A stretch of DNA of 64,000 nt, taken from the NCBI GenBank assembly GCA_016207825.1, contig JACQZI010000008.1:255763-319762 (forward strand). Reading direction: 5' to 3'. Positions within the stretch are counted from its first letter, which is position 1; every line of letters starts with the position of its first letter. This document shows positions 1 to 7,117 of the stretch, piece after piece. The DNA is from Planctomycetota bacterium (GTDB lineage Bacteria > Planctomycetota > MHYJ01 > JACQXL01 > JACQZI01). Position numbers and translations under genes: made by a program. The notes below the pieces were generated by a model. That model was not told the DNA's origin and ran no database searches. It saw only the letters and a program-made list of their open reading frames with translations.

Positions 1-2
1 AG

Positions 3-1442
3 CCTGCCGATATCCCGGAGCTTAAAGCGGACGATATTGTTAATGTCGTGATAAGCCGATGGGGTGATGAGCGCGGACAATCCTACCACATTATGGGGTT
101 AAAATTAATCGGGAATAAATACCGGATGTTAATCAAACAATTGGGTGATAAGGATTTCGAAAAACGACAACAGGCCCAAAACGAGCTTGTTAAGTTCGGA
201 AAATCTATAGAGCCAATACTCAAAGAATATATCAACGATCCTGATACGGAAATAAAATCACGCGTCAACGCCATTCTGGAGGAATTCAAATGGCAGGGAT
301 GGGGACCGGAGAATAAAGGACTGCGCTGCCTGGTGGCCAGCGATAAGACATCATATACTATGGATGAGCCTGTTAATATTACCTGTAAAATTGCTAATCT
401 TTTAAATAAACCGCAAAACCTCAATGCAAACAGCTTACATATAATGGGATTGAATACAAAAGCATTTGTAAGGTTCAGTTTGAATGATAAAAATGGAAAA
501 GAGTTTCAATTTAAAGGCGAAGGATATGAGGATAATAAAACTCATGTATTAGAAATTGCCGCCCTTGAAACCAAAGCCATCTTCACGACTGAACTTAAAA
601 AATGGTTTGATATCACCGCAGCAGGGGAATATACGTTCAAAGCGGAATTCATGCTTGACTATACTAATGTCCAGGTGGCATCCAACCCATTAGCGATAAT
701 TCTCGCCGAAAAGAAAGCGATTGACGAAGAAGGCATAAATAAACTCATCAAACAATTAGGCGATAACGAATGGGAGATAAGAGAAAAGGCGACACGAGAA
801 CTAATTGTGGTTTGCGGGCAGATAGGGGAGTCGTCAATCGCTATTCTTAAATCACTCCTTGAAAAGGCGGATGACCCGGAGGTAAAGATGAGATTAAAAC
901 TTGTCTTATCTGAACTGAACGGCTGTTTTGGAAATCTCCTTGCCAATCCTTCTTTTGAGGATGAATTAAAGGGTTGGAAAATAGTAGATAACTGGAATAA
1001 CTCTAAAATTAAACTGGTGAAAGCGGAAAAAGGGGAAGCGCCTGACGGAGATTATTATATTGAAATGTGGCATGACCCGGCAATGGGGGATAAAGCCTGG
1101 TCTTCCAGTTGGTCATCCTGCGGGCAGGAAATCAGAAGCAAGTTAAAACCCGATACTTTTTATGAGATTAAATTCAGCTATAAAACAGGCCATAATTTTG
1201 GGTTCAGGGTTACTATTTCCGACGAAGCCATGGTAATGCACAGCACTGACATTATTGCTATCGGCAAATTGTTGCCGGATGGTAAATGGCATGAGGTAAC
1301 CGGCACTGTTAAATTTACGAAGGAACAATTGGAATACGAGCCGTTTTTTACTTTTATTTATGACTATTCTACTCCCGGCACGATTTGGTTTGATAAATTG
1401 AGTTTTAAAAAGGCTCTTGTTCCGGTAGAAGAGAAAAAGTGA
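3..1442 (+). CDS. Partial secreted-type protein: two LGD-motif HEAT-like segments plus C-terminal carbohydrate-binding-like domain
   Basis: The reading frame is open to the left edge, so the true start lies outside the window; the first in-window start (GTG at 48) is not a convincing one. Two copies of the motif 'LIKQLGDxxxExR' (translated near 120-190 and 740-800) mark short HEAT-like segments of a kind common in planctomycete exported proteins. Between them lies an Ig-like beta region resembling the middle of the gene at 22073. The last 170 residues begin 'NLLANPSFEDELKGW', typical of carbohydrate-binding-module-like jelly rolls that follow the phrase 'N.SFE'. Function is unknown; an extracellular or periplasmic binding role is inferred. 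A 10-bp perfect palindrome (1444-1453) follows the stop codon. Confidence 0.75.
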   Translation, partial: PADIPELKADDIVNVVISRWGDERGQSYHIMGLKLIGNKYRMLIKQLGDKDFEKRQQAQNELVKFGKSIEPILKEYINDPDTEIKSRVNAILEEFKWQGWGPENKGLRCLVASDKTSYTMDEPVNITCKIANLLNKPQNLNANSLHIMGLNTKAFVRFSLNDKNGKEFQFKGEGYEDNKTHVLEIAALETKAIFTTELKKWFDITAAGEYTFKAEFMLDYTNVQVASNPLAIILAEKKAIDEEGINKLIKQLGDNEWEIREKATRELIVVCGQIGESSIAILKSLLEKADDPEVKMRLKLVLSELNGCFGNLLANPSFEDELKGWKIVDNWNNSKIKLVKAEKGEAPDGDYYIEMWHDPAMGDKAWSSSWSSCGQEIRSKLKPDTFYEIKFSYKTGHNFGFRVTISDEAMVMHSTDIIAIGKLLPDGKWHEVTGTVKFTKEQLEYEPFFTFIYDYSTPGTIWFDKLSFKKALVPVEEKK

Positions 1443-1527
1443 ACCCAGCTGGGGTGGTTCTAAATAGGGAAGAATAATTGAACTAATTAACTAAGCAACG
1501 GTTGAATTATGCCCTCTACCCTAATTA

Positions 1528-1556
1528 TTGACAATATACTGCGGAGTTTTTATACT
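1528..1556 (+). promoter_or_regulatory. Sigma-70 promoter of kinase gene, leaderless type
   Basis: TTGACA at 1528-1533 and TATACT at 1551-1556 with a 17-bp spacer. The ATG at 1564 lies seven bases past the -10 box, so transcription should begin at or next to the start codon. Confidence 0.75.
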
Positions 1557-1563
1557 CATCAAT

Positions 1564-3807
1564 ATGGTCGATACCAAATTAAAAATACGGGAATTTAAAT
1601 CTCTGGATGACTTCCGTTTATGGTGGGAGGGAGATGAAGTAACCCAGTTCTGCCAGCGCCATCCGGAAAAGGTTGCCCGCTTGAAATCACACCGCTGGGT
1701 GGCTCCCTGGATAACCAGGCATACCCAGTCCGAGGGTGAGGAAATAAAACAGCCCTCCGGCAAGTCGTTCGGCAAATATATCATAGAAAAGAAGCTGGGG
1801 CAGGGCGGGATGGGCGCGGTGTATTTAGCCCATGACCCGGCGCTCAACCGTAAAGTAGCACTCAAAGTAATGCTTCTGAAAGGAGAGCTGGCAACTGAAC
1901 GTTTTAACAGGGAAGCCAAAGCCTCTGCCAAGCTTAAACATCCGAATATTATCTCCATTTACGAAGTAGGCGCAGTTGGCAAATACCACTATTTTACCAT
2001 GGAATATATAGAAGGCAATTCGCTGGACAAGCTGATAGCCGATAAGAAATTAACACCCAAACGAACCGCAGAAATCATAAGAGATATGGCAAACGCCTTG
2101 CATTACGCCCATAGCCAGGATATCATCCACCGCGATATCAAGCCTGCTAATATCCTGATAGATAAACAAGGCAAGGTTTACTTAACCGATTTCGGCCTGG
2201 CAAAGGAATTAAGCGGGACCGAGCATTCCCTGACCATGACAGGGACGATTATGGGGACAGCCGATTATATGTCGCCTGAGCAGGCACAAGGCGATAAAAA
2301 CAAGATAGACGCCAGAAGCGATATATTCTCTTTAGGAGCGACTCTTTACCACGCACTCACCGGGCATACGCCGTTTAAAGGGAAGGAACTCTACCAGATA
2401 CTGGAAAGTGTGGTGCGTAAAGACCCGATTCCGCCCAGCCGTTATATAAAGAATCTATCCAAAGATATAGAAACCATTTGCCTGAAAGCACTGGAAAAAG
2501 AGCAAAAGACGCGTTACCTGACAGCCAAGGAATTAGCCGATGATTTAATCCGCTATATTAACGGGGAAGCTATATCAGCCAGGCCGATTGGGTTTATGGG
2601 CAGGATACTCCGCAAGGCTAAGCAAAATAAGATTGCCAGCTTGTCAGCCGGCGGGGTGATTGTGGTTTTAGCCGCATATTTCCTGATAAGCTATTTCGTT
2701 TCACAGGCTGATTTCAAAGGGAAAGTAGAAGAAAACACAAGACTGGCTTATCAGGAATTTGAAAGCGGCAATTACGAGAAAGCCATTGCCTACTGTGATT
2801 TGGTTTTGGATTTGGTGCATTACGATGAAAAGATAGATGAATTAAAAGATAAATGCGATAAAGCGATAACTGAAAGGAAACAAGGCGAGAAAAACACGGA
2901 AAAACGGCAGAAGGCCTTAGCCTTATTACAGAAATTAATAAGTATAAGAAATCCGCAAGAACAGATTAAAGTGGCGCAGGAAGCTTTAGAGATTGACCCT
3001 TCATGCACCGATGCTTATTTGTTTATGGGCGAAGCTTATGAGCTATCTTTCAATGATTATAAAAAAGCAATCGAGTGTTATACCAAGGCTATTAAAGCTG
3101 ATTCTTCACTGCCGGTTTTTTATTTTAAGAGAGCGTGTTGTTATAGGGAAACAGATGAAACAGGTAAGGCTATTAATGATTATACCAAGGCGCTTGATTT
3201 AGAGCCGAATAACACCGAGTTTTTATATGGACGGGCGCTGGCTTATGAAAAAAAGAATGATTGTGATAATATGATTAAGGATTTAAGCAGGGCAATTACT
3301 CTTAATCCTAAAGATGAAAGATTTTGCCGCAGGAGAGGCGGGTATTACATGTCGGTTAAAAAGTATGAATTAGCTGTAAAAGATCTTGATAGGGCTATAA
3401 AAATACGCCCTGACGCAGAAACTTATAATAATCTTGGGTTTTCATATGATAACATCGCAGTATCATATGATAATATAGGCTTATTCCCTGAAAGAGATGA
3501 AGCCTGTGATAACGCAATAAGAAATTATACTAAGGCCATTGAGTTGGACCCGGATTACGGCATGGCTTATTTTAATAGGGGATGCTGTTATTTTTTGAGG
3601 CTGAATAAATCGGCTCAGGCGATTGATGATTTTACAAAGGCGTGTAATAATGGTTGTAGCAACGCATACTGGTCGCTTGCTTTGTGTTATGCAAAAATGG
3701 AGCAGTTTGATAAAGCAATCGCCGCCGCCCAAAAATATATTGAGCTCTATCCGGAAAGCGATGAAGCAGCCTCTTTAAAAAACCAGATGAAGCAATGGCG
3801 GAAATGA
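1564..3807 (+). CDS. Hanks-type Ser/Thr protein kinase with TPR repeats
   Basis: A membrane-anchored eukaryotic-like Ser/Thr kinase (747 aa). An N-terminal '[17 protein letters not shown]' segment precedes the kinase domain, which shows the Gly-rich loop GQGGMGAVYLA, the VALK lysine, the catalytic loop HRDIKPANIL, the metal-binding DFGLA and MSPEQAQGD. A single hydrophobic segment (IASLSAGGVIVVLAAYFLIS, near residue 365) is followed by about 350 residues of TPR repeats, so the repeats probably lie across the membrane from the kinase. The start at 1564 is chosen because the paralogue at 12529 begins with the same sequence and because the promoter abuts it; an upstream TTG at 1528 would overlap the -35 box. 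Substrates cannot be deduced. Confidence 0.92.
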   Translation: MVDTKLKIREFKSLDDFRLWWEGDEVTQFCQRHPEKVARLKSHRWVAPWITRHTQSEGEEIKQPSGKSFGKYIIEKKLGQGGMGAVYLAHDPALNRKVALKVMLLKGELATERFNREAKASAKLKHPNIISIYEVGAVGKYHYFTMEYIEGNSLDKLIADKKLTPKRTAEIIRDMANALHYAHSQDIIHRDIKPANILIDKQGKVYLTDFGLAKELSGTEHSLTMTGTIMGTADYMSPEQAQGDKNKIDARSDIFSLGATLYHALTGHTPFKGKELYQILESVVRKDPIPPSRYIKNLSKDIETICLKALEKEQKTRYLTAKELADDLIRYINGEAISARPIGFMGRILRKAKQNKIASLSAGGVIVVLAAYFLISYFVSQADFKGKVEENTRLAYQEFESGNYEKAIAYCDLVLDLVHYDEKIDELKDKCDKAITERKQGEKNTEKRQKALALLQKLISIRNPQEQIKVAQEALEIDPSCTDAYLFMGEAYELSFNDYKKAIECYTKAIKADSSLPVFYFKRACCYRETDETGKAINDYTKALDLEPNNTEFLYGRALAYEKKNDCDNMIKDLSRAITLNPKDERFCRRRGGYYMSVKKYELAVKDLDRAIKIRPDAETYNNLGFSYDNIAVSYDNIGLFPERDEACDNAIRNYTKAIELDPDYGMAYFNRGCCYFLRLNKSAQAIDDFTKACNNGCSNAYWSLALCYAKMEQFDKAIAAAQKYIELYPESDEAASLKNQMKQWRK

Positions 3808-4046
3808 TTTTATACCTTATGAAACCGCTTCTAATCACTAATTAACTTTCGAGTTTACTTCTTCGTTATCAGGATATCTCCCGAATGAATCAACCTGCTT
3901 GGGCTATCATAGGGATTACGCCGCCGAAGGCGAGCCTCCCGCCCATTAAAGCGAGGTTCGCTGCAGGCGACGCCAAAGGCGGGATGAAACTCTTCCCGGG
4001 CATTATCATTCGGGATAGATACGACCCGGCTTGTAAACAATTTCCC
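3808..4046. repeat. Intergenic spacer with palindromic elements
   Basis: No gene is supported here. The spacer holds two dispersed-type inverted repeats: CCCGCC at 3938-3943 paired with GGCGGG at 3978-3983, and CCCG...CGGG at about 3995-4016. Both resemble palindromic elements seen elsewhere in the window (8.1-8.7 kb and 23.85 kb). Confidence 0.5.
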
Positions 4047-4075
4047 TTGACAATTGCGTAAGCGAGGAATATAAT
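4047..4075 (+). promoter_or_regulatory. Consensus sigma-70 promoter of cas12
   Basis: TTGACA (4047-4052), a 17-bp spacer and TATAAT (4070-4075): both hexamers match the consensus exactly. The start codon is at 4086, so the 5' leader would be only about 3-5 bases. No Shine-Dalgarno sequence lies before the ATG. Confidence 0.85.
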
Positions 4076-4085
4076 CGCACATAGT

Positions 4086-6167
4086 ATGTCCACTAAAGCG
4101 ATTCAGGCAAAAGTTATTATAGAAAAGCCGGAGCAACTCCAAATCCTCTGGCAGGTGCATTCTACTTTTAACCAGTATTTACCTTTTGTTATCAAGCAGA
4201 TGTACCGGATGAAACGCGGTGAAGCAGGTAAGGAGTATCAGGAAATATTTAATTCTATTTCTTCCAGCCAGAATGCTGTAGGTAAAATGGAAGCGGTAAC
4301 TGATTTAAACTGGGAAACCAGTAAGGCAGATAGTGAAAACGAGAGAGACCAATGGGCAAAAGTCGCGTCTAAACTGGTAAAAGATAAGAAAATACTATTT
4401 GACCGTAAGAAAGAATTACCGAATATTTCCAGTGAATTCCGCCGTAAAATCTTTGAGATGGCATTCCAACTTATTTCCGGACACGATGAATTGATGAAGA
4501 ATTGGAAATCAGAACATAAGAAATGGATAGAAGATAAGAAAAAATGGGAAGAGAAAAATCAGCAATATCTAAAGGTTAGATCAGTATTTGACCAGTTTGA
4601 AAAAGCGGTTGGCGGTAAGGTTACTGGTCGCCGTCAGCGATGGCATAAGTACATAGAATTCCTTAAATCCCATCCTGAATTAGCCGCTTGGCGTGGCAAA
4701 GAAGCCAAAGTGTTAGAAATCTCTGATAAGGCAATGAAGAAAATCGCTAAAGCTCCTCTTCGCAAGAAGAATTCTATTTATGCAAAGGAGTTCTTCAAGA
4801 TAAACCCAGAATTAGAAGCACTGGATAGAATTCATAATTACTATGAAAGAGAATTTGTCCGGCGAACCGCTAAAAGGCGCAATTCAGATGGATTCAAACA
4901 TCCGCCTACTTTTACACAGCCTTCTGCAATTACTCATCCGGCTTGGTTCCAGTTTAAGAAGGGACCTGGTTATCAGGCTTTGAATATTAAAGATAGCTCT
5001 GTGGAATTGAATACTTTTAAAGGCTGGCTGAAATTCACCTTTAAGGCAGACCCAAGATTATACCAATTTGAACCAGTCAAAATAGTTAAGACCACGCGCG
5101 GTGGCAAGGAAAAGGAAGCTGATAGCTATGAATGGACTGACTCCAATCTACAATGTAAGCGCCCGGTAGATATTAAGGGGATAAAATTAGTCTTTAGAAA
5201 TATTGAGTTTGAGAACAAGACTGGTAATCTTATTAGTGCAGACCCGTATCTTATTTTTACCTGCGATATACCTGATTTGTCCTCCAAGCATAAGCTCCGC
5301 CAGGATTCCTGCGATAAATATTCATTTGACTGGGTGCGTAAAAGAATAATGAACGACACGGACGGGAAAATACCTGTTACCTGTGCAATCGACCTTGGTA
5401 TCAGGCATTTAGGCGCAGCAACTGTCCGTAAAGATGGCAAGATTATCCGCACCAGAATAATCTGGGAAGATTCCGTCTACGATACTAATGATTCTACAAA
5501 TATTTACCAGCGAGGCCCCGGTCTTGGGCATATTGCTTTACACAAACGCCAGATTAGTAAGATTCGCAGTCTGCGCGGCAAACCGATTAAGGGAGAAGAA
5601 TCTTCTATTGAACTCCAACAGCATATTGATAATATGGGCGAAGACCGATTTAAGAAGGGTGCGCGTAAGATTATCCAGTTTGCCCTGGGATTAGATGGCA
5701 GTAAAAATAATGATATTAAGGCAGATTTAATACTCATAGAGAAACTCGGCGGGAAAACATTTGTGCCTATGGCAGAGAGAGAACATGGGATTAATAAAGC
5801 CTTGATTAATTGGAATCGCGGCAATTTGGTTACATGGATTAAACGCTTGGCTGTGGATGCCGGGTTAAGAGTGGTGGAAGTTCCGCCTGCGTATACTTCG
5901 CAAGTCTGCAGTAAATGCGGAGAATTTGGCAAGCGATATTCGTATGAGAAAAATAAGGAAAAACAGATAATCGTAAAAGATGACCCATGTGGTAAACTAT
6001 TTAGATGCTCTAAACTTGGTTGTTATGCAGATGTTAATGCTGATTATAACGCCTCGGTTAACCTCCATAAGAAGTTCTTTGGTGAAATGTCTGATTACCA
6101 GAACCTCAAAGACAAATTTGAGGAATTTAAGAAGAAAGTAGTTGACTTCTTTGCCGGAAATAAGTAA
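4086..6167 (+). CDS. cas12: Compact Cas12 effector, type V-B-like
   Basis: A predicted RNA-guided DNA nuclease of 693 aa, far shorter than Cas12b (about 1,100 aa). The split RuvC site is intact: D436 in 'CAIDLGIRHLGA', E552 in 'LILIEKL' and D649 in 'ADVNADYNAS'. Links to Cas12b that I recognise are 'FTxPSAITHPAWFQFKK' near 276-292, 'HIDNMGEDRFKKGARKII' at 513-530 and the 'NKALINWNRGNL' helix after RuvC-II. Unlike classical Cas12b it has a TnpB/Cas12f-like zinc ribbon between RuvC-II and RuvC-III (C608, C611, C641, C646; an extra C635). The Lys-rich helical N-terminal half should bind guide RNA. It has its own consensus promoter and is followed by a candidate tracrRNA, the array, cas4-cas1 and cas2. 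Alternative: a Cas12f-type effector, but the fused Cas4-Cas1 favours a V-B relationship. Confidence 0.88.
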   Translation: MSTKAIQAKVIIEKPEQLQILWQVHSTFNQYLPFVIKQMYRMKRGEAGKEYQEIFNSISSSQNAVGKMEAVTDLNWETSKADSENERDQWAKVASKLVKDKKILFDRKKELPNISSEFRRKIFEMAFQLISGHDELMKNWKSEHKKWIEDKKKWEEKNQQYLKVRSVFDQFEKAVGGKVTGRRQRWHKYIEFLKSHPELAAWRGKEAKVLEISDKAMKKIAKAPLRKKNSIYAKEFFKINPELEALDRIHNYYEREFVRRTAKRRNSDGFKHPPTFTQPSAITHPAWFQFKKGPGYQALNIKDSSVELNTFKGWLKFTFKADPRLYQFEPVKIVKTTRGGKEKEADSYEWTDSNLQCKRPVDIKGIKLVFRNIEFENKTGNLISADPYLIFTCDIPDLSSKHKLRQDSCDKYSFDWVRKRIMNDTDGKIPVTCAIDLGIRHLGAATVRKDGKIIRTRIIWEDSVYDTNDSTNIYQRGPGLGHIALHKRQISKIRSLRGKPIKGEESSIELQQHIDNMGEDRFKKGARKIIQFALGLDGSKNNDIKADLILIEKLGGKTFVPMAEREHGINKALINWNRGNLVTWIKRLAVDAGLRVVEVPPAYTSQVCSKCGEFGKRYSYEKNKEKQIIVKDDPCGKLFRCSKLGCYADVNADYNASVNLHKKFFGEMSDYQNLKDKFEEFKKKVVDFFAGNK

Positions 6168-6177
6168 TATATTATTG

Positions 6178-6420
6178 CCTTCGGGTGACTAACGCGAAGG
6201 TGCTATTAGCCTATAGGGTTAATATGCCGAATGGGGTACCACACTTTGTGGTCTTGTGTTAACAACCGCTGGCTGTAAGGGCTTCGGCCTGATGCAGACT
6301 TGAGCGAGTCCCGAAGAAATTCGGGATAAGTGCGGCGGCAAAACCCCGTCGAATCTTTCCTTTAGGTAGCGAGCGGGGGCGGAATTCAGAGCCCCGCTTA
6401 CCCGCTCGCTTGTTATTACT
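6178..6420 (+). ncRNA. Candidate tracrRNA with split anti-repeat and terminator-like 3' hairpin
   Basis: The gap between cas12 and the array is rich in hairpins: 6178-6200, 6238-6252 and CCCGAA-GAAA-TTCGGG at 6310-6325. It contains an anti-repeat in two blocks. Bases 6351-6364 (GAATCTTTCCTTTA) pair with repeat bases 18-31 with one G-U wobble, and 6385-6393 (TTCAGAGCC) pair with repeat bases 9-17. Together they cover 23 contiguous repeat bases, interrupted on the tracr side by 20 bases (6365-6384). The insert starts a 10-bp hairpin, AGCGAGCGGG (6368-6377) with CCCGCTCGCT (6401-6410), followed by a U-rich stretch, which may be the 3' terminator. The 'GGCAAAACCCCGTCGA' just before the anti-repeat recalls the tracrRNA of characterised Cas12b systems. 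No clear promoter is visible; read-through from cas12 is possible. Confidence 0.72.
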
Positions 6421-6543
6421 CGTTAAGGCTCAAGGAATTAGAGTGAATAGTGGATTTAGTATTTATAACTAATAACCTGAATGATGCGACCATTCGCATT
6501 TCGCTCTTTAACAATTTGGAAATTAACGAGTTAAATAAAAGCC
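6421..6543 (+). promoter_or_regulatory. Probable CRISPR leader
   Basis: This is a 123-bp AT-rich gene-free stretch between the tracr-like hairpin and the first repeat. It is placed as the leader because the degenerate repeat lies at the opposite end of the array. No confident promoter hexamers are seen. Confidence 0.5.
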
Positions 6544-6934
6544 ATAGGAACGGCTCTGAATAAAGGAAAGGTTCGGACACCGTATTTAGTGGGCACTTCG
6601 ACATTTATCGTTTCTCCTTATAGGAACGGCTCTGAATAAAGGAAAGGTTCGGACACAATTCGCGCCTGTAAAATAGACGTTCTCGAAGCTCATATAGGAA
6701 CGGCTCTGAATAAAGGAAAGGTTCGGACACTACGCTGAAATGTAAAGGAAAGTTGGTTCCGCATTCGCATAGGAACGGCTCTGAATAAAGGAAAGGTTCG
6801 GACACGGGATGTGCGAATGTGAACGTTTCCAGAATGTCAAGGGATAGGAACGGCTCTGAATAAAGGAAAGGTTCGGACACATGGGTATATACGACCCCGA
6901 AGAGATAGAATCTATCCATAGGAACGGCTCTGAA
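6544..6934 (+). CRISPR. CRISPR array: five 37-bp repeats, five spacers, one truncated terminal repeat
   Basis: The five repeats (6544-6580, 6620-6656, 6694-6730, 6769-6805, 6843-6879) are identical. They start ATAGGAACGGCTCTGAA and end AAAGGAAAGGTTCGGACAC. Spacers are 39, 37, 38, 37 and 38 bp. A sixth repeat (6918-6934) keeps only the first 17 bases. Complementarity with the tracr candidate and the degenerate right end both support transcription left to right, so spacers would follow the GGACAC end. I found no spacer match elsewhere in the window. Confidence 0.97.
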
Positions 6935-6979
6935 CCCCGCACATAAAAACCATGTGCGGGACAGGTGACGGAAAGGTTT
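6918..6979 (+). repeat. Terminal CRISPR repeat interrupted by a hairpin
   Basis: The first 17 bases of the repeat are followed by CCCGCACAT-(7-base loop)-ATGTGCGGG (about 6936-6960) and then, after a few bases, GGAAAGGTT, which matches repeat bases 22-30. The hairpin therefore appears to sit inside a last repeat whose two halves survive. It could cap the precursor crRNA transcript, or be a palindromic insertion. Confidence 0.6.
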
Positions 6980-7007
6980 TAAATTATCACACGGTTGCTT
7001 TTTACTT

Positions 7008-7107
7008 AAGTCATACCACCTAAATTTCCGAATAAACTATCAAGAACACACTTCAGCTATGCGTTTCCTTGACATTGTGTTATAGTGTTCGTGAGAGGGT
7101 ATGACTT
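7008..7107. promoter_or_regulatory. 10-bp inverted repeat flanking the cas4-cas1 upstream region
   Basis: AAGTCATACC (7008-7017) and GGTATGACTT (7098-7107) are exact reverse complements, separated by 80 bp. The right arm ends next to the GGAG ribosome-binding site of cas4-cas1. A TTGACA lies between the arms (7069-7074) but has no well-spaced -10 partner. It may be an operator or an mRNA structure, or chance. Confidence 0.35.
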
Positions 7108-7117
7108 GGAGTGGTAT

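Noticed and set aside
4086-6167. The Cas12 as a transposon TnpB
   Set aside because: It is longer than typical TnpB, has Cas12b-like segments, and sits with an array, a tracr candidate, cas4-cas1 and cas2; no transposon ends or TnpA are seen.
6605-6942. Minus-strand open frames across the CRISPR array with repeated Ser-Glu-Pro-Phe-Leu-Tyr peptides
   Set aside because: They are translations of the CRISPR repeats and have no independent coding evidence.
7069-7086. TTGACA with TATAGT as a cas4-cas1 promoter
   Set aside because: The boxes are only six bases apart, which cannot serve as a sigma-70 promoter, and no other -10 lies at 16-18 bp.
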